In this document: positions 25,960 to 33,579 of the stretch, piece by piece
Layout: each line of letters opens with the position of its first letter
Numbering within the stretch: the stretch's first letter is position 1
Assembly: GCA_037133495.1 (NCBI GenBank)
Contig: JBAXOA010000030.1
Span: 1-42,736, forward strand
DNA from: JAAFHB01 sp037133495
GTDB taxonomy: Bacteria > Bacteroidota > Bacteroidia > Bacteroidales > Prolixibacteraceae
DNA length: 42,736 nucleotides
Reading direction: 5' to 3'
Position numbers and translations under genes: made by a program
Notes under the pieces: model-generated
Databases searched by the model: none
Told to the model about the DNA's origin: nothing
The model's input: the letters and a program-made list of their open reading frames with translations, nothing else

Positions 25960-26331
25960 CTACGATCCGATTGTTTGTTTCAATTTTGCTACCTGAGAAC
26001 TCCAAAGTTTACTCGTGTCTTCAGCTTCGTCATCATCAATATTGTCTGTAACAATCAACGCCACATCACCGGTGAGCTCATCTTGCATGATATTGAATTC
26101 AAATTCATAACCCGGCGTCATCTCTAACCAACGAAAACGAATTGAAACATTAAGGATCATCGCTGTTATTTCAGCCTTCTGTTCTGTATGTCCCCAGATG
26201 AAAGTAAATATCTTGCCATCCTCTTTCACATGGTCGGCAAACCATTCTGCAAGTCCGGATGCAGTGCTGATCCGGCTAAATAAAACAGCAGGTGAAGTTT
26301 TGAGAAAAAATTCTAATCTTATTTCTTTCAT
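25960..26331 (-). CDS. START/AHSA1-like domain protein
   Basis: A 123-residue cytosolic protein with a helix-grip fold signature: KEIRLEFFLKTSPAVLFSRI, then SGLAEWFADHV, and a C-terminal helix with SSQVAKLKQTIG. Family members bind hydrophobic ligands or act as co-chaperones; the ligand here is unknown. The start is set at the ATG complementary to 26329-26331, which opens the conserved domain. An in-frame ATG 54 bases upstream belongs to a repeat element and would add MKITQVFHQAIKKTNYLL, which is the element's mini-ORF. Confidence 0.8.
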   Translation of the reverse strand: MKEIRLEFFLKTSPAVLFSRISTASGLAEWFADHVKEDGKIFTFIWGHTEQKAEITAMILNVSIRFRWLEMTPGYEFEFNIMQDELTGDVALIVTDNIDDDEAEDTSKLWSSQVAKLKQTIGS

Positions 26332-26420
26332 CAGAAGATAATTTGTTTTTTTAATTGCCTGATGGAACACCTGTGTAATCTTCATTCATGTTTGCGAATC
26401 GCAGATTCATGGGTGTTTCA
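26326..26420 (-). repeat. 94-bp repeat element, copy 2 (95 bp, inverted)
   Basis: On the minus strand it runs from TGAAACACCC to CTGATGAAA, and its last ATG is the start codon of the START-like gene. The inner hairpin is GCG-ATT-CGC. The mini-ORF MKITQVFHQAIKK is here in frame with the gene and reads through; the other mini-ORF reads MNLRFANMNEDYTGVPSGN. Confidence 0.9.
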
Positions 26421-26549
26421 TTGGTAAAGCAGGTTAATTCCTTGTGTTTAACATTTGTCATAACGACAGGTGCAAAATAGATATAAATTTAGGAATTACA
26501 ATACATTGGATTCCTTTAGAACAAAAAATTAAAAAAATAAAAAGAGGGG

Positions 26550-26579
26550 TTGTCTTAAACCAGAAAGGTATTATCTTTG
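26550..26579 (+). promoter_or_regulatory. Promoter of the CAU-anticodon tRNA gene
   Basis: TTG at 26550-26552 and TATCTTTG at 26572-26579 are separated by 19 bases and match the Bacteroidota -33/-7 pattern. The tRNA begins about 93 bases downstream. Confidence 0.6.
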
Positions 26580-26671
26580 CAGGCTCAAACAAGGGGACAA
26601 GGAGGCTAGTATCAATATCGCTGTATTGCGAACCGGTCAAATTAAATAGTTCTCAGATAGTTTGAAAGAAT

Positions 26672-26745
26672 GGCGAGGTAGCTCAGTTGGTTAGAGCGTT
26701 CGATTCATAATCGAGAGGTCACCGGATCATCCCCGGTTCTCGCTA
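26672..26745 (+). tRNA. tRNA-Met (anticodon CAU), with unusual T-loop
   Basis: GGCGAGG pairs with TCTCGCT (two G-U pairs) as the acceptor stem, GCTC/GAGC forms the D stem, TTCGA/TCGAG the anticodon stem with loop TTCATAA (anticodon CAT), and ACCGG/CCGGT the T stem. The T-loop is ATCATCC instead of the usual TTCRANY, so bases 54 and 58 are exchanged. CCA is not encoded. It looks like an elongator Met, but tRNA-Ile with a modified CAU anticodon cannot be excluded. Confidence 0.88.
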
Positions 26746-26760
26746 CAGAATTTTATTCAG

Positions 26761-26792
26761 GCACTTAAGATTTATTTCTTAAGTGCTTTTTT
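26761..26792 (+). terminator. Rho-independent terminator after the CAU-anticodon tRNA
   Basis: GCACTTAAGA (26761-26770) pairs perfectly with TCTTAAGTGC (26777-26786) around a TTTATT loop, followed by six T. Confidence 0.92.
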
Positions 26793-26799
26793 GATTTTA

Positions 26800-26807
26800 T
26801 ATATTTG
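26800..26807 (+). promoter_or_regulatory. Possible -7 box for the 26935 gene
   Basis: TATATTTG fits TAnnTTTG and lies just past the tRNA terminator, 128 bases before the ATG. No -33 element is seen at the right spacing. Confidence 0.3.
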
Positions 26808-26855
26808 CATTGATATGGTCATTTCATTCAATAAAGTCAGAAAGAACCCTGAAAT

Positions 26856-26919
26856 ATTAACCATTGAACATTGATCGTTGAATATTTAATCATTTAACAT
26901 TGATCATTAAACATTAACC
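26856..26919 (+). repeat. Degenerate 7-bp tandem repeat (ATTRAAC-like)
   Basis: Nine or so units read ATTAACC ATTGAAC ATTGATC GTTGAAT and so on to a final ATTAACC, mostly 7 bases each with one 8-base unit. They end 15 bases before the ATG at 26935. Confidence 0.75.
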
Positions 26920-26934
26920 CCATCACTTCTTATT

Positions 26935-29595
26935 ATGAGAAATTCAAACTATATCGGATTCCATTTTTACAGTAGTTTTGCTTTCAAAAAGCAAAGTCTT
27001 GCCTTCCTGATTTTAATGATTGCATTTTTATTGCCGATAAATGTGGATGCCAATGATTTTACCAGTGTTATTATTCGATGCAGCGCAAATGCTGATAAAG
27101 TTGAACTGAATATTTCGAATCTTCTGGCAACCCGGCTTAAGGAGGCAGGAGTTGCCAATGTTGAAGTAGTTATTGGAAATTCTGAAGCAAAAGTAGGTAC
27201 AAACAGCTTGAACGTTCTGCTTGGAATTTCCCATAACCATAATGAAATTAAGTTGTGGCTAAAAGATTTGCACATTCCTCCGCTTACTGATCTGGAACCT
27301 GGATCAGAAGGGTTTTTGCTTAAGAAAATTGACCAAAAGTCTCTTGTTTTAGCTGCTGGTGTTGATCAGAGGGGATGCCTGTATGCGGTGGGAGAATTGC
27401 TTCGGCAAGTCAGAATCAGAAACGGAATCCTTCATATTCCTGAGAAAATGGAAGTCCGGACAGCTCCTGCTTTTGAGATCAGAGGCACGCAGGTACAGCA
27501 AAGCAATATTGCAAAGGAGCTGGCCAAAGCTCGTCCATGGACCGAAAATGAAACACAGCGCGTTATTCTCGACTACGCCCTGGCAGGTGCCAATATATTT
27601 TCAACAGGTTATGATCCGGTATTCGATTTTCTTAAATCGTACGGATTGATGGCACAAGGAGAATTTGGTGCAAATACAGCTGCCGGAACCATTCCCATTG
27701 CGTGGGAGGCTAAAGAATCGATTGGCAGAACCGGTTATGTTTGTCTTTCGGTTCCGGAAGGAAAAGATTATATGCTGGATTTGTGCGATGCCTGTTTTAA
27801 AGATCGTCCGGCTTTCGATCTGGTGAAATTCTACGGTGGCGATGGTGGTGGTTGCGAGTGCGATAAATGCAAGCCATATGGTCTGACTTTTATTAAAACC
27901 GTCGAAAAAATGGCGGCAATCATTCATAAATATCATCCCGAAACCAAGGTTTATTTCACTAACCAGAAATTCGAGAATGCCGATGACAATGCCATTTTTA
28001 CTTATTTGCAGGAACAACCTCGCGACTGGCTTTGGGCATGGGGATACGGACCGGGTTCAGATGCTACTTCATGGCAGCCGGGTCATCGGCAAACCCATCG
28101 TATGGATCTGTTCCGGTATCCCGGATATGGTCCATACAGCCTTTATCCCAAAGAGATATTGCGTCAATTGCCGTCTCGGCAGAAACTGCTGTATTACAAT
28201 GAAATAACCCATTGGAAGTATGCGCAGCATGCCTTTATTCAAATGTATCCCCGACCTGACCGCGATGGAAATCACCCACCTCATTGGAGTCACGATATTT
28301 ATGAACGACGTCCTGATCAGTTTCTGACTATGGTTTATAACCGGCTCTCTTTCTACGCATGTCCCCGGAATTATTTCAGGATATTTAATGATCTGATGCC
28401 TTATGGTGTTGGCGATATTACGCATTCAAGTGGTCATCACGACCATTTTAACCAATGGATGTGGCAGAGGTTATTGTGGGCGCCCAGAACTGGTCTGGAA
28501 GATGTTATCAATGATTATTGCAACACCTGGTTTGGAAATGAAGCGGCTCCGTTAATGGGTAAAGCTTTGTTGCTCCTTGAACAGAATATTGCGGAACAGC
28601 CAGGAATACCTCTGCCGAAAAAAAAAGGAATCAAGGAATATTATGATGTAGTGAAACAAGCCGGACTTTTGATGCCTAAAGAGCTTTTGGATCGGGATTG
28701 GCTGTGGCGCATGTATATGCAGAAGGGGGTACTTGACTATTATACCCAATTAAATGGGGCACAGCAAATGGAGTTGCAAGCCCGCGTAGAGAATCATATC
28801 GCTGCATCATTAAAGAATGGAACCTCATCACAGGCGATTACGGAGTCTTTGACCTGGTTCGATTTGAAAGAATCAGCTGAAATGCTTAGTCTCAAAGACG
28901 AGGCAAGAATTCTTGGTGATCAGAGCAACAGACTATTTGGAGAACGAAATGAGGGATATTTCAATCTTAAGCACGATTTTATTGGCTTAGGTTGGTTGAA
29001 ACGTCAGCTTGAAAGGGCGAAAGTGGCCGAAAATAAAAACCGGGATGAGTTGCTTTCTACGATCGTTGATTATGAAAATCCGGGCGAAGGTGGTTTTTAT
29101 GACAATCTTGGCACCTATAATATTGCCCCGGATGTGGTTGCAGGCTATCCATACGATCATGGGCAACCTTATGTTTCGCAGATGCTATCTGAAGGAAACC
29201 GCCCATCTCAGCGTTCAATGCATTATACGCAGAATGAAGATCAGGGTGTAACGCTTCATTACGGCAATCTTGATCCACACGCTACGTATAAAATACGATT
29301 CACTTTTGTACGCCCTTGGTATCAGGAGCGTTATGCGCAGCGGATGAACCAAAAAAAGCAAACCATCTATGCCGACGATATTCCAATTGCCAAAGACGTA
29401 GAGCTTCCTTTGCAGATGAGCGACTTTTTTACCTATGACATCCCGGCTGAGGCAACTGCTGACGGCGAACTCACGATCAGACTGGAAAGAGCTGCCGATG
29501 TAGCGCATGGCGACAGGGTAGGCGTTGAACAATGGCGGAATTCAGGAGGATGGGGCACTCTTGCATCTGAAGCATGGCTGATTAAAAAGCATTAA
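26935..29595 (+). CDS. Large secreted glycoside hydrolase-like protein
   Basis: An 886-residue exported protein; a hydrophobic segment at about 22-40 follows a longish charged start. The N-terminal part (about 45-180) resembles the small domain seen before GH20 and GH67 catalytic domains (LYAVGELLRQVRIRNG). The central part (about 185-620) has features recalled from alpha-glucuronidase-like and DUF4838 proteins, including GGDGGGCECDKCKPYG with a CxCxxC motif near 303-308 and several Trp-rich loops (PRDWLWAWGYG). The C-terminal 170 residues look like a beta-sandwich. The catalytic residues and substrate are not certain; it probably acts on plant or host glycans. The gene follows the tRNA terminator alone. 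Confidence 0.6.
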   Translation: MRNSNYIGFHFYSSFAFKKQSLAFLILMIAFLLPINVDANDFTSVIIRCSANADKVELNISNLLATRLKEAGVANVEVVIGNSEAKVGTNSLNVLLGISHNHNEIKLWLKDLHIPPLTDLEPGSEGFLLKKIDQKSLVLAAGVDQRGCLYAVGELLRQVRIRNGILHIPEKMEVRTAPAFEIRGTQVQQSNIAKELAKARPWTENETQRVILDYALAGANIFSTGYDPVFDFLKSYGLMAQGEFGANTAAGTIPIAWEAKESIGRTGYVCLSVPEGKDYMLDLCDACFKDRPAFDLVKFYGGDGGGCECDKCKPYGLTFIKTVEKMAAIIHKYHPETKVYFTNQKFENADDNAIFTYLQEQPRDWLWAWGYGPGSDATSWQPGHRQTHRMDLFRYPGYGPYSLYPKEILRQLPSRQKLLYYNEITHWKYAQHAFIQMYPRPDRDGNHPPHWSHDIYERRPDQFLTMVYNRLSFYACPRNYFRIFNDLMPYGVGDITHSSGHHDHFNQWMWQRLLWAPRTGLEDVINDYCNTWFGNEAAPLMGKALLLLEQNIAEQPGIPLPKKKGIKEYYDVVKQAGLLMPKELLDRDWLWRMYMQKGVLDYYTQLNGAQQMELQARVENHIAASLKNGTSSQAITESLTWFDLKESAEMLSLKDEARILGDQSNRLFGERNEGYFNLKHDFIGLGWLKRQLERAKVAENKNRDELLSTIVDYENPGEGGFYDNLGTYNIAPDVVAGYPYDHGQPYVSQMLSEGNRPSQRSMHYTQNEDQGVTLHYGNLDPHATYKIRFTFVRPWYQERYAQRMNQKKQTIYADDIPIAKDVELPLQMSDFFTYDIPAEATADGELTIRLERAADVAHGDRVGVEQWRNSGGWGTLASEAWLIKKH

Positions 29596-29703
29596 ACCTG
29601 AAGTAAATGCCTGCAGTCCTTATTTAATAATTCAGTAATTATGGGAGACCATCGTCAATTAGGATGATAGTTAAGATTACGACAACTAACTATTCCCACC
29701 GGT

Positions 29704-30567
29704 TTATTGTTTCTTTCGCTTAATATTAACAAAATACCCAAATGCTGCTGCTGTAAAAAACATAATCAGACTGTAAATAACAGGAGGAATACTCATAGCT
29801 CCGTTTCCTAATATTGACAATGCGATGAAAATAGCGAGTGTTCCATTGTGAATGCCTATTTCCATTCCGATAGCTATGGCTTGTTTTTCCTCCAGTTTCA
29901 GTAACCGGGGAAGGTAATAGCCTAATCCTATGCTTAAGATGTTGAATACCAATGCGGCTAAGCCTACCATCCGGAAGTACGACAAAATATTTTCTCTTAC
30001 CTGATAGATAACACCCCCAATAATCAAAACAAGGAAGATAGCCGATAAAATCTTTACGGGTTTATCCAGCTTAAGCGAAGTTGCGGGAAATTTTGATTTG
30101 ATAATCATTCCAATTGAGACGGGAGCTAGAACCATTACAAAAACTTCACTGACTTTTTTAAATTGCATTGGAATTATCTGCCCGCTCTCCATAAAATAAT
30201 TAATGGCAAAATTCACAATTAAAGGTAAGGTGAAGAGGGTCAGCAGACTGTTCACTGCAGTTAATGAAATATTTAACGCTACATCCCCTTTTGATAAGTG
30301 ACTATAAAGATTAGCTGTCGGACCACCCGGTGATGCAGCAAGAAGCATTAGTCCAACTGCTAATTCAGGCGACAGTCCAAATAATTTTGCAATAAAAAAA
30401 CAAATAAGTGGCAATATTAACATTTGACTGACCAAGCCTATCATTACCGCTTTGGGATAGGCAACTATTCTTTTAAAGTCACTAAGTGCCAGAGAAAGAC
30501 CCAGTCCCAACATAATAATGGCAAGGGCTAGCGGCAATAATACCGCATTAAAAAATGTAGATGTCAT
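29704..30567 (-). CDS. Bile acid:sodium symporter (SBF) family transporter
   Basis: Integral membrane protein of 287 residues with about nine or ten hydrophobic helices. Motifs GLGLSLALSDFKR near the start, LMLLAASPGGPTANLYSHLSKGDVALNISLTAVNS (about 75-110, the sodium-site region) and GMEIGIHNGTLAIFIALSIL (about 233-252) mark the SBF/BASS family. The transported organic anion cannot be told. It is monocistronic, convergent with the hydrolase gene. Confidence 0.87.
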   Translation of the reverse strand: MTSTFFNAVLLPLALAIIMLGLGLSLALSDFKRIVAYPKAVMIGLVSQMLILPLICFFIAKLFGLSPELAVGLMLLAASPGGPTANLYSHLSKGDVALNISLTAVNSLLTLFTLPLIVNFAINYFMESGQIIPMQFKKVSEVFVMVLAPVSIGMIIKSKFPATSLKLDKPVKILSAIFLVLIIGGVIYQVRENILSYFRMVGLAALVFNILSIGLGYYLPRLLKLEEKQAIAIGMEIGIHNGTLAIFIALSILGNGAMSIPPVIYSLIMFFTAAAFGYFVNIKRKKQ

Positions 30568-30590
30568 AATTAATTAATTGTTAGTTTTTG

Positions 30591-30598
30591 CAAATATA
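30591..30598 (-). promoter_or_regulatory. Candidate -7 box for the SBF transporter
   Basis: Minus-strand TATATTTG, 23 bases before the ATG at 30567. A TTG lies 15 bases further upstream, shorter than the usual spacing. Confidence 0.45.
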
Positions 30599-30662
30599 AT
30601 TATTTGTAATTAACAACCGTATTTAGCACCATATCATAGCAGATAGTCACATATTATCATCT

Positions 30663-31537
30663 GAACAGCTAAACCTTTTAACCTAGCTTGCAATTTCGCT
30701 TTCGAAGGAACAGCAAATTTGGGTGTCGGGTTATATTGCAGGATTTTCTGCTCAGCAGACAGAGCTTCCAGTTGCAGATCAGGAAACAGCATCTTCAGTC
30801 TCACAGATGGCTCTTACCATACTCTATGGGTCAAGAACAGGTAATGGTGAAGGTTTGGCAAAAAAAGCTCAGCGATTGGCGGAAATTCAAGGGCGTACTA
30901 TTACATTGAAAAACATGGAGAGCTACAGGCCCCGCGATTTGCAGGCAGAGAAAAATCTGCTCGTTGTTGTTTCAACTCCTGTCTCCAAAAAATAAGCTTT
31001 GCGCCTGCGGCTAAATATCGTTTTGATTCAATGGGTGACAAATACAACTGGACGCAGAGTGCGGATGGATTCTGGCACTACACGGTTTTTGTTGAAGGTG
31101 GAAAACTAGCCAATAAAAATGGGTATGCTGCAAAAACTTCTTTGCGTGAAATTGCCGGAATTCATCAGGGAACATTTATTCTTACAGGAAATCAAAATGT
31201 AGTGATTGCACTGGTTTCAGAACTTCAGAAACCAGTGATTGAAGCACTTTTGGCCGAGTATAACATTATAAATGCAGACAAGTTGTCGCAGCTTCGCCAG
31301 ATCTCAATTGCCTGTGCTGCTTTTTTAGCTGAAATCGGTTTAGCCGGCAGAGCGCCGGGTTTGTACAATTTGTATCTCGGAGCAAGTTTTGTGGGCGACC
31401 GGTTTAATAAATTGTACAGAGAAAAAGATGAGCACTTTGGTGATTTTGTAATCCGAAATAATTATATCAAAGCTACCACCGAAGGAAAGAGAATTGAAAT
31501 ATTTCGCAAGGAGCCTTATCACATAGTCAGGCAGTAA
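30663..31537 (+). pseudogene. Sulfite reductase remnant (cysJ start fused to cysI end)
   Basis: Two broken reading frames of assimilatory sulfite reductase. From 30663 a frame reads EQLNLLT, a TAG stop, then LAISLSKEQQIWVSGYIAGF and a flavodoxin start (LTILYGSRTGNGEGLAKKAQ), as in CysJ, up to LVVVSTPVSKK and a stop at about 30993. From there another frame reads SFAPAAKYRFDSMGDKYNW and runs to 31537 as the C-terminal part of CysI. The CysI part keeps LREIAGIHQGTFILTGNQN and LAEIGLAGRAPGLYNLYLG. An internal loss between SIAC and AFLAEIG removes three of the four cysteines that hold the iron-sulfur cluster and siroheme. A second loss follows KLYRE. An ATG at 31031 opens a 168-codon ORF, but it cannot be an active enzyme. 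Confidence 0.85.
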
Positions 31538-31698
31538 TCGAGTGTCTTACAATCTATAATACCACATACCCGGAGAATTTACAAAAACCGGATCTGACAA
31601 GCAATTTATTTTCAGAGGAAAAGAGACTGAAAAGAGATTTTGGAAGTGAAAAATTCTGAAATTAAATTCTGAAATCAAATTTGGTATTGTATTTTTTC

Positions 31699-31706
31699 TA
31701 ATTTTG
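31699..31706 (+). promoter_or_regulatory. Candidate -7 box for the symporter gene
   Basis: TAATTTTG, an exact TAnnTTTG match, 28 bases before the ATG at 31734; a TTTG lies 15 bases upstream. Confidence 0.45.
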
Positions 31707-31733
31707 AGTTTTCCGGAAATTCCATAGTTATCA

Positions 31734-33122
31734 ATGATAAAAAATAAAGATCGTGTAATAAATATTGCCTGTGTCGCAATTTCAAGTATCAGCATTTTGC
31801 TTTTTGTGCTTACAACCTATCGCATCATTGCATTAGACCCCACTTTTTTTACTGTTTTTCGTATTTTTAATGTTCTCCTGTTTCTCATTTTTGCTTTTAG
31901 AAGCAGATCATTGACGGTTTGGATTTTGGTAAGTATTATCGCCGGAGCCGAGTTTGGTTTCGATTATCCGGAGATCGCTAAAAATATGCAGTTCTTAAGT
32001 GATATTTTTCTTCGGCTCATCAAAACTATTATTGCCCCTTTGATCTTTGCAACTTTGGTAAATGGTATTGCGGGTCACAATGATTTAAAGCTGATCGGAA
32101 GACTGGGATGGAAATCAATTCTCTATTTTGAAATTGTTTCTACAATTGCGTTGTTTATAGGACTTTTTGCAATTAACATCAGCAAGGCTGGAGAAGGCGT
32201 GATTTTACCGGTTGTATCAAATAGCCCTGAAGTTGCTGTAAAAGTTCATTCCTGGTCGGGATTCCTTTTGAATATGTTTCCGGAAAATATAGCCAAGTCT
32301 GTCTTTGATGGAAATATTCTCCAGGTGGTAGTGTTTAGCATTATTTTTGGAATTGCAGTAGCAAAACTTAGCAATCAGCACAGGGGCACAATGTTGCGGT
32401 TCACCGGGGGCTTGGCAGAGGCTATGTTCAAATTCACTCACATCATCATGTATTATGCTCCGGTAGCCGTTTTTGCAGCTATCGCATTTACAATCGGACA
32501 ATTGGGACTCGATGTTTTAACAAGCCTATTGAAATTACTGGCAACTTTATATGTCGCTTTGCTTGCATTTCTGCTTTTGATTATTTTCCCGCTGGTGATT
32601 ATTTTAAAGATTCCGTTTAAAAAATACCTGATCGCAATCAGTGAACCAGCCTCAATTGCTTTTGCAACTGCAAATTCAGAATCGGCATTGCCTGCAGCAC
32701 TTGAATCGATGGAACGCTTTGGAGTGCCGCGCGAAATTGTTGCATTCGTTATTCCAACCGGATATAGCTTCAATCTCGATGGCACCTCTCTTTATCTGTC
32801 GCTGGCATGCGTCTTCGTTGCCCAGGTTGCCGGCATCGATTTGTCAATAGCCCAGCAATTGGCAATGTGCTTTGTTTTAATGCTTACAAGCAAAGGCGTT
32901 GCCGGAGTTTCCCGCGCTTCACTCGTTGTTTTGCTTGGCACGTTATCGAGCTTTGGACTTCCGACAACTCCTGTATTTTTAATATTGGGAATTGATGTGT
33001 TAATGGACATGGCACGTACAACCGTCAACGTTATTGGTAATTGTACAGCAACTATCGTGATGGCCAAATGGGAAAATTCATTTGATAACAAGAAAGCTGA
33101 AAATTTTTCGAATGAAATCTAA
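31734..33122 (+). CDS. Dicarboxylate/amino acid:cation symporter (DAACS family)
   Basis: A 462-residue membrane transporter of the glutamate/C4-dicarboxylate family. The family motifs are ATANSESALPAALE (re-entrant loop HP1; SSSTLP-like, here NSESALP, about 303-316), PTGYSFNLDGTS (TM7), GVAGVSRASLVVL (HP2) and MDMARTTVNVIGNC (TM8, with the substrate-binding region). Two extra N-terminal hydrophobic segments (about 8-30 and 37-60) precede the usual core. Transport is driven by sodium or protons; the substrate is likely glutamate, aspartate or succinate. Its stop overlaps the stop of the threonine synthase remnant on the other strand. Confidence 0.9.
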   Translation: MIKNKDRVINIACVAISSISILLFVLTTYRIIALDPTFFTVFRIFNVLLFLIFAFRSRSLTVWILVSIIAGAEFGFDYPEIAKNMQFLSDIFLRLIKTIIAPLIFATLVNGIAGHNDLKLIGRLGWKSILYFEIVSTIALFIGLFAINISKAGEGVILPVVSNSPEVAVKVHSWSGFLLNMFPENIAKSVFDGNILQVVVFSIIFGIAVAKLSNQHRGTMLRFTGGLAEAMFKFTHIIMYYAPVAVFAAIAFTIGQLGLDVLTSLLKLLATLYVALLAFLLLIIFPLVIILKIPFKKYLIAISEPASIAFATANSESALPAALESMERFGVPREIVAFVIPTGYSFNLDGTSLYLSLACVFVAQVAGIDLSIAQQLAMCFVLMLTSKGVAGVSRASLVVLLGTLSSFGLPTTPVFLILGIDVLMDMARTTVNVIGNCTATIVMAKWENSFDNKKAENFSNEI

Positions 33123-33467
33123 ATATTCTCTCCGGCGAAATTATTCTCGGGGTATTTATAACCGGTTCCTGTATTGATTAAAACGATTTTTTCGTGTGAC
33201 GATATCCGCTTTTCTGATTTAAGACGTTTTAAAGCCGCCCACAATGAAGCTCCTTCGCGAGCAACAAACATACCCTCAAGACGGGCAAGCTCCTGCAACG
33301 AGTCATTGATTTCAGCATCCGGTACACTTATCGCGGTCCCGTAATTCTCATACAGGATTTTTAAAATAAGCTTGACTGCCACCGAACTGTTCCATTTCGT
33401 TAAAAGCTTTCCAAAAACCAATCAGCATTGTTCCGCCACCTGTTGGATAGAGGATTACATCAGGCAG
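33119..33467 (-). pseudogene. Threonine synthase C-terminal remnant
   Basis: On the minus strand one frame reads LPDVILYPTGGGTMLIGFWK from 33467, the PLP-phosphate loop of threonine synthase. It runs on to NEMEQFG and shortly stops. A different frame continues with LKILYENYGTAISV, LEGMFVAREGASLWAALKRL and VLINTGTGYKYPEN, the C-terminus of the same family. The segment between is missing and the frames disagree, so the gene lost its N-terminal two thirds, an internal piece and its frame. No start codon or catalytic lysine remains. Confidence 0.82.
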
Positions 33468-33520
33468 TTATTAAACAATGGATCATGAAGTTGAACTTTT
33501 TTTATTTTCACTAAATTTCT

Positions 33521-33528
33521 TATCTTCG
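33521..33528 (+). promoter_or_regulatory. Possible -7 box for the GH92 gene
   Basis: TATCTTCG is one base off TAnnTTTG and lies 51 bases before the ATG at 33580. No -33 element is seen at the usual spacing. Confidence 0.35.
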
Positions 33529-33579
33529 TGATGCTCCTTTTTCTGTATTTTTACATCTCAAAATTAAAAACACATTTCC

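Noticed and set aside
26332..26385. N-terminal extension of the START-like protein (MKITQVFHQAIKKTNYLL)
   Set aside because: The same peptide is encoded in the two other repeat copies, so it belongs to the repeat; the domain starts at the ATG at 26331.
26444..26665. A 73-codon frame before the CAU-anticodon tRNA
   Set aside because: It overlaps the likely tRNA promoter and has no hydrophobic or domain signals.
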